Assembly: GCF_000526915.1 (NCBI RefSeq)
Contig: NZ_JAGZ01000007.1
Coordinates: 124,001-188,000 of the forward strand
Length of the DNA stretch: 64,000 bases
Reading direction: 5' to 3'
Origin: Mycobacterium genavense ATCC 51234
Lineage (GTDB): Bacteria; Actinomycetota; Actinomycetes; Mycobacteriales; Mycobacteriaceae
A program made the position numbers and the translations under genes. Under the pieces are notes generated by a model. The model was given only the letters and a program-made list of their open reading frames with translations. It was not told where the DNA came from and ran no database searches. The stretch's first letter is position 1; every line of letters begins with the position of its first letter. Below, in pieces: positions 13,718 to 23,052 of the stretch.

Positions 13718-14176
13718 CGCCGTCTCTCCTGTAATCTGCGGGCCACCACGTCGACTACCGCCAACCCCTTTGTCAGAGAATCGATTTGGCCGTCGTCGAG
13801 TTCGCCCAGCACCTCGGACAGCAGCGCGCGCCGGGCGGCCCGCGAGGCGTCGACGATCTGCTGGGTGGGCTCGGCGAGGCGTAGCTGGCAGGCGCGCCGG
13901 TCGGTCTCGTCGACGGTCCGGATCAGCGAACCGTTGGCCACCAGCTTGGAGACCATCGTCGAGGCGGTGTTGGGAACCAGCCCGAGTTCGGCCGCCGCGG
14001 CGCGCACCGAAATCCCGAGCCGGCGCCCCACCAGCCACAGCAGCTCGGTATGCGATTCGGTCAACCGCGCCGAGTCGAATCCCCGGCCGGCCGACCCGCG
14101 CAGCTGACGGCGGAACCTGCCGACGACGCCGAACACGTCGGCGACCAGGTCGGTATGCGAGCGCAGTGCTTGCATA

Positions 14177-14199
14177 TATAACTCTGTTTATGAGCTATA
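14177..14199. promoter_or_regulatory. Putative MarR operator
   Basis: TATAACTC at 14177-14184 and GAGCTATA at 14192-14199 form an imperfect dyad (one mismatch) with a 7-base AT-rich spacer. It lies immediately upstream of the marR start, in the region where the operon promoter must be. Binding by the adjacent MarR is inferred from position and symmetry. Confidence 0.5.
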
Positions 14200-14239
14200 C
14201 ATGTGTGCAGGCTGTGTAGGACCTATACCGGAGCTACTT

Positions 14240-14731
14240 CTACAGGTGGTGCAGCGCGACGTCGGTCACCGCCCCGCGATCGACGCTGGTCGTCATGTAG
14301 CTGCAGTGCGGTTGGCGACGCCGATCCGTCGGGGAGCCGGGGTTGAGCAGCCGCAGCCCGGTCTCGGTGGTGGTATCCCACGGGACGTGGCTGTGCCCGA
14401 ACACCAGCACGTCGCTGTCCGGGTAGAGTCGTGACATGCGGGCCTCGCGGCCGGACGAGGCGCCGGTTTCGTGCACGACCGTGAAGCGCACGCCGCCCAA
14501 CGTCACATCCGCTCGCTCCGGCAGCCGCGCCCGCAACTCCGGCCCGTCGTTGTTGCCCCAGCAGCCGACCAGGCGCGCGGCCCTGGATTCCAGTTCGTCG
14601 AGCAGGCCGAGCGATATCCAATCACCGGCGTGGATGACGGCGTCGACTCGCTCGACTTCCTCCCACACCCGCGCCGGCAGACCGCGGGCGCGTTTCGGGA
14701 CATGGGTATCGGCAATCAGCAGCAGCCTCAC
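14240..14731 (-). CDS. YfcE/MJ0936-family metallophosphoesterase
   Basis: A 163-residue calcineurin-like phosphodiesterase. The metal-binding motifs are in order: D8 and H10 in ADTHVP, D37 in HAGDW, GNND near 59-62, H in VVHETG near 85, and GHSHVP near 112-117. Relatives hydrolyse small phosphodiesters; the natural substrate is unknown. The gene is divergent from htdZ with only 35 bp between starts. I do not recall it at this place in M. tuberculosis. The frame is intact. Confidence 0.82.
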   Translation of the reverse strand: MRLLLIADTHVPKRARGLPARVWEEVERVDAVIHAGDWISLGLLDELESRAARLVGCWGNNDGPELRARLPERADVTLGGVRFTVVHETGASSGREARMSRLYPDSDVLVFGHSHVPWDTTTETGLRLLNPGSPTDRRRQPHCSYMTTSVDRGAVTDVALHHL

Positions 14732-14766
14732 GAGTTCTACGCTTACCCGCGAGCAGAGGAGAAAGC

Positions 14767-15222
14767 ATGCGCATCTTCGAGTCAGTCGCCGACCTCGCCG
14801 CCGCCGCGGGGGAGACCATCGGGCAAAGCGACTGGGTGACCATCACTCAGGAAGACGTCAACCTCTTTGCCGACGCGACCGGCGATCACCAGTGGATCCA
14901 CGTCGATCCGGAACGGGCGGCCGCCGGTCCGTTCGGCAAGACCATCGCCCACGGGTACCTGACCCTGTCGCTGCTGCCGCGCCTGCAACACCAGATTTAC
15001 ACCGTCAACGGCATCAAGCTCGCAATCAACTACGGCCTGAACAAGGTTCGCTTTCCCGCACCGGTGCCGGTGGGTTCGAAGGTGCGGGCAACCAGCTCGC
15101 TGGTCTCGGTCGAGGACGTCGGCGGGGGAGCGGTGCAGGCGATCGTGTCGACCACGGTCGAGATCGACGGGTCGCCGAAGCCGGCCTGTGTGGCCGAAAG
15201 CATCGTCCGCTACATCACCTAG
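14767..15222 (+). CDS. htdZ: (R)-specific 2-enoyl-CoA hydratase HtdZ (Rv0130 type)
   Basis: A 151-residue single hot-dog MaoC-like hydratase that adds water to trans-2-enoyl-CoA or -ACP to give the (R)-3-hydroxyacyl form. The catalytic pair is D40 and H45 in ATGDHQWIHVDPERA, the same positions as described for Rv0130. The GPFGKTIAHGYLTLSL motif follows. GAGGAG lies before ATG 14767. It faces the fadE1 pseudogene. Intact and close to the family length. Confidence 0.9.
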   Translation: MRIFESVADLAAAAGETIGQSDWVTITQEDVNLFADATGDHQWIHVDPERAAAGPFGKTIAHGYLTLSLLPRLQHQIYTVNGIKLAINYGLNKVRFPAPVPVGSKVRATSSLVSVEDVGGGAVQAIVSTTVEIDGSPKPACVAESIVRYIT

Positions 15223-15296
15223 CGCGCGAGATGTAAACCATTGCGGGCTTTCCCGGCGTGTCGTCGACGTCGTGTAAGTGTCGCGACGCTCGGCCG

Positions 15297-16588
15297 TCAG
15301 AACTCGGCGATCGCGTGTTCCAGTCGTTCCGCCAGCCGGGCTTCGGCTTCGGCGCGCCGGGTCGGTATGTGTGCCGACGGGAAAGGCGTTGTCACAGGCT
15401 GGTATTCACGCAGTGTGCGGCGGGTCATGGTCATCTTGTGCAGCTCGGTGGCACCGTCGGCGATTCCCAGCGACTCGGCGGCCACCAGCATCTTGACGAA
15501 CGGCATCTCGTCGGAGACCCCGAGGGCGCCGTGCAGGTGCAGGGTGCGCTGCGCGACGTCGTGCAGCACCTGGGGCATCGCGACCTTTACCGCGGCGATG
15601 TCACGGCGCACCTTGGAGTAGTCGTGGTGCTTGTCGATCAGCGACGCCGTGCGCAGCACCAGCAGCCGGAACTGCTCGATCTGGATCCAGCTGTCGGCGA
15701 TCTTCCCCTGAGTCATCTGGAAGTCGGAGAGATGGCCGTTCCTGGTCTTGCGTGACACCGCACGCTCGCACATCATGTCAAAAGCTTTGCGTGCCAAAGC
15801 GATTGTCCGCATCGCGTGATGCACCCGGCCGCGGCCGAGACGGGTCTGGGCGATCATGAACGCCGCGCCCTCACCGCCCAGCACGTGATCGGCCGGGACC
15901 CTGACGTCGTTGTAGCGGACGTAGCCGTGCGAACCGTGCTTCGACTCGCCGCCCACCCCGACGTTGCGGATGATCTCGATCCCCGGCGTCTCGCCCGGAA
16001 CGATGAACAGCGACATCTTGTCGTAGGTGCGGGCGTCGGGCTTGGTGACGGCCATGACGATGAAGAACGACGCGTGCTTGGCGTTGGAGGAAAACCACTT
16101 CTCGCCGTTGATGACCCAGTCGTCTCCGTCGCGGGTCGCCTGCGTCACGAACATCCGGGATCGGAGCCGCCCTGCGGTTCGGTCATCGAATAGCAGGAGG
16201 AGATCTCGCCGTCGAACAGCGGCTGCAAATAGCGGGCCTTCTGCTCGTCGGTGCCGAACAGCGCGAGGATCTCGGCGTTGCCGGAATCCGGCGCCTGGCA
16301 GCCGAACACGGACGGCGCCCACCGGGAGCGGCCGAGGATTTCGTTGAGCAGCGCCAGCTTGACCTGGCCGAAACCCTGACCCCCGAGCTCGGGCCCCAGA
16401 TGCGCCGCCCACAGGCCCTGGTCCTTCACCTGCTGGTGCAACGGCCGCAGGATGCGCATCATCTCGTCGTTCTTCTTGTCGTACGGATCAAGGGCGACCA
16501 GATCGAGCGGTTCGAGCTCGTCGACCATGAACTTTTCCACCCAGTCCAGCTTCGCCTGGTACTCTGGGTCCGTTTGGAAGTCCCACAC
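15297..16588 (-). pseudogene. fadE1: Acyl-CoA dehydrogenase FadE1, frameshifted
   Basis: FAD-dependent acyl-CoA dehydrogenase of about 430 residues (Rv0131c type) for beta-oxidation. The N-terminal half ends at SMTEPQGGSDP in one frame; RMFVTQATRDGDDWVINGEKW and the rest continue in another. The break is one missing C near 16156-16159, where CCCC is expected before GGATG. The FAD/substrate motifs are otherwise well preserved. The start is uncertain: GTG 16588 (VWDFQTDPEYQ) matches the family start and the frame is open upstream to a TTG at 16648. As written, the product would lack the catalytic C-terminal half. Confidence 0.85.
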
Positions 16589-16713
16589 GGCGGCCAACCA
16601 TTCCCCGGCGCACCGTCGCGCCGGCACCCTAGACAAACTCCTGGACAAACGCAGCAGGAGCTATCCCATCGTAGATGCGGTCCAAGGCGGCCGGGTGATC
16701 GCGCCGACCGAAC

Positions 16714-17409
16714 TCAGTCGCCGCGGGTAGCTATGACCCGATCTGCTATTTCGACGAGTTTCGTTTGTTTCTCCTGGGATAGCAGTCGCAACATGTCGAA
16801 GGCGCGCACGTCGTCCACGCCGTAGCGTTCCATGATGATGCCCTTGGCCTGGCCGATGCGATCCCTGGACGACAAGGCCGACTGCATGTGCTCCCCGTGA
16901 CGCTCGGTCAGAATCGCCGCGGCAGCATGCGCGGCCAGCACCGATCCAATGGTCTCCGCTTCGGTGTCCCACACCCCGGCCTCGAAAGCGAACATGTTCA
17001 GCGCGCCTGCCGTGCGGTCGGCCGTGTACAGCTTGAACGACTGGCCGCTGAGTACACCAAGTTGCACGGCCGCCGGGGCGTAGCGGGGCCACCGTGTCTC
17101 GCTGCGCAGATCGTCGGTTCGCACGATCGTTTCTTGCAGCGCCGCCTGGGCGCAGGGCCCCTCGCCGAAATCGTGCTGAAGCTTGTCGAGCTGTCCCGCC
17201 AGGCCATCGGTGTCGGCAAGGGCCTCGAACTCCCGGCCCTTCTTCACCAGCAACACCCCCGCGACGTCGCACCCGGGTATCAATTCCACTGCCGCCTCGG
17301 TCACATCGGTGAAAACCTGGTCGAGTCCGCGAGGTGTGACCATCGTGCGGGCCAGCTCGGCCATGCGGATAGCCAGCTCATGCCTGGAGCGCGGCTGCGA
17401 AGGATCCAT
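16714..17409 (-). CDS. GAF-ANTAR domain regulator
   Basis: A 231-residue putative RNA-binding antiterminator. An N-terminal GAF-like sensor (about residues 20-160, including EALADTDGLAGQLDKLQ and GPCAQAALQE) is followed by an ANTAR domain at about 175-228 (SRDRIGQAKGIIMERYG and the three-helix region after it). ANTAR proteins bind paired RNA hairpins and prevent termination. The ligand and target RNAs are unknown. ATG 17409 is the first start giving a complete GAF domain. It lies between fgd2 and fadE1, where I recall no gene in M. tuberculosis. The frame is intact. Confidence 0.85.
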   Translation of the reverse strand: MDPSQPRSRHELAIRMAELARTMVTPRGLDQVFTDVTEAAVELIPGCDVAGVLLVKKGREFEALADTDGLAGQLDKLQHDFGEGPCAQAALQETIVRTDDLRSETRWPRYAPAAVQLGVLSGQSFKLYTADRTAGALNMFAFEAGVWDTEAETIGSVLAAHAAAAILTERHGEHMQSALSSRDRIGQAKGIIMERYGVDDVRAFDMLRLLSQEKQTKLVEIADRVIATRGD

Positions 17410-17524
17410 GTGATCGCATTCTGCACGATGTGGCGCGCGCGGGGTACACGGGTCGGCCGGGTGAGGCGCACGGAGAGCGAAATGCGTTGCACCACAGCGT
17501 AAACGAAGGATGCAGCGAAGCGGC

Positions 17525-18617
17525 CTAGTGCGATTTGGGCAGCACGTAGTCGCGATAGAAGTTGATCGCGGCGATGGGATCGCCCTGCGGGAAGTGCAGA
17601 AACGGTATGGCCCCGCCATCGAGAACCCATTGCACGGCCGTGACGTGGGTGGCGGGATCGGTGCCGACCGTCCAGCTAGCGAGGACCTTCTCGATCGGGT
17701 TCGACTCGGCGGCCCGCTGAATTTCGACCGGATTGGGTTGATCGACGGCTCCGGCGGTGAACCGCCACAGCGCCGCCGTGCGCGCGGCCTCCTCGCTATC
17801 GCCGACGACGGCGAACAGTTCGGCACGCTTGCCTAGCGTCGCGGGATCGCGCCCCGCCGCGCGGGCACCGTCGCTCAACGCGCCCAGCAGTTTGGCGTTC
17901 GTGAGATCGCGGGCCTGGGTGATCCAGCCGTCGCCGTATTGCCCTGCCAGCCTTGCGCTTTTGGGCCCACTGGCGGCGACGAAGATCTGCGGCGAGGCCT
18001 GCGGCAGGTCGTAGAGCTTGAGCGAATTGGTCTAAAAATAGCGGCCCGCGAACGAGATTCGCTCACCGCTCCACAGCTGGCGGATCAGTTGGATCGCCTC
18101 GACCAGCCGGTCGTGCCGCTCGCGGTATTTGCCCCACATGTTGGTGGCGGCCTGTTCATTGAGCAGCTCGCCGGGTCCCGACCCCCAAGAACACCCGGCC
18201 CGGACTGAGCATCGCCAGCGACGCGAAGGCCTGCGCCACGGTTGCCGGATGGTAGCGGTAGGTCGGACACGTGACGCCGGTGCCGAAGGAGATGCGGCTG
18301 GTGGCGTTGCCCACCAGCGCCAGCGTCAGCCACGGAAACATCGAGTGGCCCTCGTTGTCCTGCCACGGCTGGATGTGGTCGCAGGCCCAGACGTATTGAA
18401 AGCCGGCCTTTTCGGCTGCCTGCGCCTGCAACACCAGCTGGTCAGTGCGAAATTGCTCGTACGACAAGGTGATTCCGACGCCCTTGGTCACCGCCGGCGC
18501 GGTGGCGGGCGCGGTGTGGTGTTCGCGGGCGCATGCGCCGGCCAACGCCCCGGCGCCGAGCACCCCTACGCCGGTGGCGATCTGCCCGAACGTCCGCCGG
18601 GAAAGACCATCCGTCAC
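17525..18617 (-). pseudogene. fgd2: Fgd2, F420-dependent hydroxymycolic acid dehydrogenase, disrupted twice
   Basis: Luciferase-like F420 enzyme of about 360 residues (Rv0132c type, reported to convert hydroxymycolates to ketomycolates in the cell wall). The N-terminus carries a Tat signal with SRRTFG and a lipobox-like GALAGAC. Two lesions exist. One C is inserted near 18178, so GRVFLGVGT runs into a wrong frame instead of ELLNEQAA. A TAG at 18032-18034 interrupts the sequence between RYF and TNSLKLYD. Correcting both gives a full protein ending YRDYVLPKSH. The start is GTG 18617. Loss would alter mycolate oxidation state. Confidence 0.87.
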
Positions 18618-18694
18618 CGCACCAAGGTACCCCTCGTCTGTACCGTCACACGCGTGTGCGTTTTGTGGGGGATACGAACAGGAACTCGCAACCC

Positions 18695-18880
18695 ATGGTG
18701 AGAAGTGATCGTCCACACCGCGCACCGCTGCGCAGCGTGAGCATGATGTGCGGCGCAGTTCTGCTGTGCTGGCTCGCCTCGACGATCGGCGTGCAGTGGC
18801 TTTCGATCTCCATCTACGCGCTGGGGGCCGTCGCGGCGGTGACGGGTTTCGCCACCATGTTCCGGGGTTCGTCGTCCTGA
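18695..18880 (+). CDS. Small two-helix membrane protein
   Basis: A 61-residue protein with two hydrophobic segments, about residues 15-35 (SMMCGAVLLCWLASTIGV) and 38-56 (LSISIYALGAVAAVTGFA). Basic residues come before the first, suggesting a hairpin in the membrane. AGGAAC lies about 11 bases before ATG 18695. It is divergent from fgd2 and ends shortly before Rv0133. I do not recognise a family. The call rests on coding character and position. Confidence 0.5.
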   Translation: MVRSDRPHRAPLRSVSMMCGAVLLCWLASTIGVQWLSISIYALGAVAAVTGFATMFRGSSS

Positions 18881-18897
18881 GCCGGGTCGTTTGCCAT

Positions 18898-18903
18898 TAG
18901 CCT
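18898..18903 (+). promoter_or_regulatory. Candidate -10 of a leaderless promoter for the Rv0133-like gene
   Basis: TAGCCT (TANNNT type) ends 6 bases before ATG 18910, spacing that would start the transcript at the ATG. No ribosome site is visible. Inference from spacing only. Confidence 0.35.
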
Positions 18904-18909
18904 GACGTC

Positions 18910-19514
18910 ATGGCTGCCCAGGCACGTCCCGCACGCAAGGCCGACCTGCGCGAGTCGTCGGCCACCCTGAGCCGGGCCTTCTACGACGATCCGGTGATGA
19001 CCTGGCTATTTCCCGACAACGCGACCCGGGCCACCCAGCTGACCCGGATGTTTGCCGCGATGACCCGGCACCATCATCTGCCGCTCGGCGAAGTCGAGGT
19101 GGCCCACGACCAAGGTGCGATCGGCGCGGCCGCCCTGTGAGATCCGCCGGGTCATTGGCAGGAATCGCGGTGGGCGCAGTTTGCGATGACGCCGGCCTTC
19201 CTGCGGGTGTTCGGCCTGCGCACCGGCATGGCGCGGGGCATCCAGGACGTGATGAAGCGTGAGCATCCCGAAGAGCCGCACTGGTATCTGGCCGCGATCG
19301 GAAGCGACCCGGGGGTGCGCGGCCAGGGCTACGGCCAGGTGCTGATGCGGTCGCGACTGGACCGCTGCGATGCCGAGCACTGCCCGGCCTACCTCGAGTC
19401 GAGCAAGCCCGAGAACGTGCCCTATTACCTGCGGTCGGCTTCGAGGTCACCCAGGAGATCCCGCTGCCGGGCGGCGGCCCACCGCTGTGGGCGATGTGGC
19501 GCGAGCCCCGCTGA
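18910..19514 (+). pseudogene. GNAT acetyltransferase (Rv0133 type), disrupted twice
   Basis: GCN5-related N-acetyltransferase of about 200 residues. The acetyl-CoA loop GVRGQGYG is present in the second half. A TGA at 19138-19140 stands where a tryptophan codon is expected (AAAL, stop, DPPGHWQ). One T is missing near 19437, so YYLR runs out of frame before GFEVTQEIPLPGGG. Correcting both gives a protein ending WAMWREPR at 19514. The substrate is unknown. It faces the TetR gene that controls the desaturase cluster. Confidence 0.82.
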
Positions 19515-19517
19515 CGA

Positions 19518-20192
19518 TCAGGGGTTGCTGCGCCAGCCGGCGATGCCGATCGCGATCATGCGCAGCTGTTTGACCGCGATGCGCCGGATGTCTTCCAGCG
19601 ATTCGGTGGTCTGGGCGTCTTCGATCGCCTCGGCGATCACGATCATCGAGTTGACGAACAGCGTCGCCAGCACATTGAGGTCCTCGGTGCTCCACGCGTT
19701 GAGCCCGGGAAAGCGGGCCAGGTCGGTCGCCAACTCCGAGGTGCTCAGCCGGATCTCGGTGCGGATCGCGTAGCGCAGCACGCTCAGCCCGCTGTTGCGC
19801 TCGCGGCCGATCAGACGCCAGTGCTCGCGCCGGTCGGCGACGCTGGCGATCAGGATCTCGACCGACGACTCGATGACCCGGCTCGGGTCGAGTTTGCCGG
19901 CGCGCGCGTCGCGCAGGGTGTCGCGCAGGCTGCGAAACGACTCGTCGATGAGCACCAGCCCAAGGGCCTCCATCGACTCGAAGTGTCGATAGAACGCCGC
20001 GGGCACGATCCCGACCTCGCGGGTCACCTCGCGCAGGCTCAGCGCGGAAAAGCTGCGGTCCTGCAGCAGCTTGAGCGCCGCCGCGATGATGGCGCGCCGA
20101 GTGGCTTCCTTCCGCTCTTCACGCGAGGGGCTTTCCCGGGAACGCTCGCGGCTGGAACGGTGCGGCCTCGGGCTAGGAGTACGACCGTTCAC
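19518..20192 (-). CDS. TetR regulator of the desaturase cluster
   Basis: A 224-residue TetR/FabR-like repressor. The helix-turn-helix is near residues 45-65 (LSLREVTREVGIVPAAFYRHF). The all-helical C-terminus is typical for lipid sensors. It is divergent from a flavin reductase/desaturase operon with 69 bp between starts. A perfect dyad, TTCAC-TGT-GTGAA, covers its own GTG start. By analogy with mycobacterial desaturase regulators it probably senses acyl-CoA or fatty acids. The start is GTG 20192. The frame is intact. Confidence 0.8.
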   Translation of the reverse strand: MNGRTPSPRPHRSSRERSRESPSREERKEATRRAIIAAALKLLQDRSFSALSLREVTREVGIVPAAFYRHFESMEALGLVLIDESFRSLRDTLRDARAGKLDPSRVIESSVEILIASVADRREHWRLIGRERNSGLSVLRYAIRTEIRLSTSELATDLARFPGLNAWSTEDLNVLATLFVNSMIVIAEAIEDAQTTESLEDIRRIAVKQLRMIAIGIAGWRSNP

Positions 20193-20200
20193 TGTGTGAA
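20188..20200. promoter_or_regulatory. Putative TetR operator, desaturase cluster
   Basis: A perfect palindrome with 5-bp arms TTCAC and GTGAA and a 3-base centre overlaps the GTG start of the TetR gene. Another TTCAC lies at 20265-20269 just inside the divergent reductase gene. Binding is inferred. Confidence 0.45.
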
Positions 20201-20261
20201 GCCTACCAGAAAGCTGAGTAAACCCTTGATTCGCCCCGCTGATGCGTCGCACGGTGCACAT

Positions 20262-21367
20262 ATGTTCACTCAAAGAAGTCGGACCTCGCGGCGAAGCTTC
20301 GCCAAGACTTTCCGGGACCGCATCCTCGGTTCCGACCTGGTCGACCTGCTGACCGGCCCGCACGGCGTCGACCGCTACACCGAGCTGGTCGACCCGACCT
20401 GGACCCGGGGTGAAGCCCGCGCCAAGGTCGTCGGCGTGCGGCGCAGCACGCCGCGCAGCGTCACCCTCACCCTCGCTCCGAACCAGAGCCTCACGTCCAC
20501 CCACACCGTCAGGGCCGGCCAGTACGTCAACGTCAGCCTCGAGATCGACGGCCGCCGGCACACCCGCTGCTATTCACCCGCCAACGTCGAAGGCAGCTCG
20601 ACCCTCGAGCTGACCGTCGGCTGCTACGACGGCGGGCTGGTGTCGAACTACCTGTATGAGCAGGCCCGCCGCGGCATGGTGGTCGGGTTGACCGGGGTGG
20701 GCGGCGACTTCGTCCTGCCGGCGGATCGGCCGCGGCGGATCCTGTTCGTCGCCGGGGGCAGCGGCATCACTCCCGTGCTGGCGATGCTGCGCACCCTGGT
20801 GGCGCAGGGCCACGTGCAAAACCAAAGGGGCGAAATCGCGTTCGTTCACTACGCCCGCAGCCAAGCAGAGGCCTGCTACCGCGACGAGCTGAGCGCGATG
20901 CCCGGAGTGCGGGTGCTACACGGTTACACCCGATCGGGTTCGGGCGATCTCGTCGGACGTTTTGACGCCGAGCACCTCAATGCCGCCATACCCTCGCCCG
21001 ATGCGGTATTTGTTTGCGGCCCGACCGCTTTGGTCGACGCCGTCCACGAACACTGCGACAACGTGTACACCGAGAGCTTCGTGCTGCCGGCGATCACGGC
21101 GCCAAAAACCCGTCTGGTGGCCGAATAATGTTCGCCGACAGCGACATTGACGTCGTGGACGACGGACGCTCGCTGCTTGAGCAGGCGGAATCGGCCGGCC
21201 TGACCCCGGAGAACGGATGCCGGATGGGCATCTGCCACACCTGCACGCGCCGGAAGGTCTCCGGCACCGTGCGCAACCTGACCACCGGCGCCGTCTCGAC
21301 CGGCCCGGACGAAAACATCCAGATCTGCGTATCCGTCCCCGTCGGGGACGTCGACCTCGCGCTCTGA
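20262..21367 (+). pseudogene. Ferredoxin/flavin reductase partner of the desaturase, frameshifted before its 2Fe-2S domain
   Basis: Electron-transfer protein of about 368 residues, similar to the reductases that feed DesA3-type acyl-CoA desaturases. The FAD motif RCYSPANVEG is near residue 100 and the NAD(P)H motif FVAGGSGITP near 160. The C-terminal plant-type ferredoxin domain, with the cluster cysteines in CRMGICHTCTRRKV and QICVS, is in another frame. One A is missing from an A run at 21104-21108; adding it joins LPAITAPK to NPSGGRIMFADSD. As written, the reductase loses its iron-sulfur cluster. The desaturase follows after 16 bp. Confidence 0.83.
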
Positions 21368-21383
21368 CTCGAACGGAGAACCC

Positions 21384-22505
21384 ATGTCACACGACGAGAT
21401 CACCCTTACCCCCGAGCAGGCCGACGCGTTCGGCCGGGAACTCGACGCCATCCGCGACCTCGTGATGGCCGACCTCGGCGAAGAGGACGCCGACTACATC
21501 CGTCGCGTCATCAAAACCCAACGGGCACTGGAAGTGGGCGGGCGCGTGCTGCTGTTCCTGCCACCGGCCTGGCTGCTCGGCACCGCGATGCTGGGCGTCG
21601 CGAAAATCCTGGACAACATGGAGATCGGCCACAACATCATGCACGGCCAGTACGACTGGATGCGCGACCCGACCATCTCCGGGCGCTCGTTCGAGTGGGA
21701 CACCGCCTGCCCGGCAGACCAGTGGCGGCACTCGCACAACTACATGCACCACACCCACACCAACATCGTCGGGATGGATCGCGACATCGGCTACGGCATC
21801 ATCCGGATGAGCGAAGACCAGAGGTGGACGCCCTACTTTCTCGGCAACCCGGTGTATGCGTTCCTGCTGATGGTGCTGTTCCAATACGGCGTCGCGCTGC
21901 ACGAGCTAGAAACCGAGAAGATCCGCTCCGGCGAGATCCGGGTCTGGGAAAAGAAGGACACCCTGAAGCAGATCTGGCAGAAGACCAAGCGCCAGACGCT
22001 CAAGGACTACGTCGCCTTCCCGCTGCTGGCCGGTCCGCTCGCGCCGTTCATCTTCACCGGCAACATGACGGCCAACCTGATGCGCAATGTGGTGTCGTAC
22101 ATGATCATCTTCTGCGGGCACTTCCCGGACGGCACGCAGGAATTCACCGTCGCGGAGACCGCCGAGGACTCGCGCGGCCAGTGGTACTTCCGGCAGGTGC
22201 TTGGCTCGGCCAACCTGACCGGCGGCAAGCTCTTCCACCTGCTGTCCGGCAACCTGTCGCACCAGATCAAGCACCACTTGTTCCCCGACATGCCGGCCCG
22301 CCGGTATGCCGACATCGCGCCCGAGGTGCAGCAGATCTGCCAGCGCTACGGCATCCCCTACAACAAGGGCCCGCTGCTGCAGCAGTTCGGCACCGTGGTG
22401 CGCAAGATCGTCCGGTTGACCTTCCCGAGCCCGGGCAAGGTGACGTCGTTGCTGCCGAAGGTCAGGGCCGACAAGCCGGCCGATCGCGAGCCCGTCGCGG
22501 CCTGA
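21384..22505 (+). CDS. Membrane fatty-acid desaturase (DesA3-like)
   Basis: A 373-residue integral membrane di-iron desaturase. The three histidine boxes are HNIMH near residue 83, HSHNYMHHTH near 116-125 and HQIKHH near 293-298. Helices near 50-75 and 225-250 fit the usual topology. It would introduce a double bond in an acyl-CoA such as stearoyl-CoA with electrons from the reductase just upstream. CGGAGA precedes ATG 21384. The frame is intact, but the electron-donor gene in the same operon is frameshifted, so activity may depend on another reductase. Confidence 0.87.
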   Translation: MSHDEITLTPEQADAFGRELDAIRDLVMADLGEEDADYIRRVIKTQRALEVGGRVLLFLPPAWLLGTAMLGVAKILDNMEIGHNIMHGQYDWMRDPTISGRSFEWDTACPADQWRHSHNYMHHTHTNIVGMDRDIGYGIIRMSEDQRWTPYFLGNPVYAFLLMVLFQYGVALHELETEKIRSGEIRVWEKKDTLKQIWQKTKRQTLKDYVAFPLLAGPLAPFIFTGNMTANLMRNVVSYMIIFCGHFPDGTQEFTVAETAEDSRGQWYFRQVLGSANLTGGKLFHLLSGNLSHQIKHHLFPDMPARRYADIAPEVQQICQRYGIPYNKGPLLQQFGTVVRKIVRLTFPSPGKVTSLLPKVRADKPADREPVAA

Positions 22506-22527
22506 GGACCGCCCCGGGTGGGGGACA

Positions 22528-23052
22528 ATGGGCGGCGTGGAATGGACCGGTGCACGTTATGCGGACAAGCCGACGGTGGAAGCCTCGACGTGGATTGACG
22601 CCGATCCGTCCCGGGTCTGGAATCTGGTCTCGGACATCAAGCTGATGCCGACGTTCAGCAGCGAGTTGCAATCGGTCCAGTGGGCCAGCGGCGCCGATCG
22701 ACCGAAGCTGGGTGCCCGTTTCGTCGGACACAACCAGCACGAGGCGTTCGGCGAATGGAGCACCACCTCGCACGTCGTCGCCTGCGACCAGCCCCACGAA
22801 TTCGCCTGGGCGGTCGGCGATGTCGAGCACCCGTCGTCGATCTGGCGGTTCCGGCTGGAACCCCGGGATGGCGGCACCAGCCTGAGCTACTGGATGCAGA
22901 TGGGGCCGGGACGCTCGGGGTTGTCGGTGGCGATCGACTCGATGCCGGACAAAGAGGAAAAGATCGTGTTCGTCCGGATGCGCGAATTCGAGACTGCGAT
23001 CGGCAAGACCCTGGCGGCGATCAAGAGGCTGGCCGAACACGGGGTGCGCTGA
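22528..23052 (+). CDS. SRPBCC (polyketide cyclase/lipid-transport-like) protein
   Basis: A 174-residue START-like protein: EASTWIDADPSRVWNLVSDI near residues 20-40 and FAWAVGD...SSIWRFRLEPRDGGTSLSY near 95-120 are typical of the Polyketide_cyc2 family. The fold holds a hydrophobic ligand; none can be named. It lies 22 bp after the desaturase, and its stop overlaps the ATG of the next gene (TGATG), indicating translational coupling. ATG 22528 is used; GTG 22537 is an alternative. The frame is intact. Confidence 0.75.
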   Translation: MGGVEWTGARYADKPTVEASTWIDADPSRVWNLVSDIKLMPTFSSELQSVQWASGADRPKLGARFVGHNQHEAFGEWSTTSHVVACDQPHEFAWAVGDVEHPSSIWRFRLEPRDGGTSLSYWMQMGPGRSGLSVAIDSMPDKEEKIVFVRMREFETAIGKTLAAIKRLAEHGVR

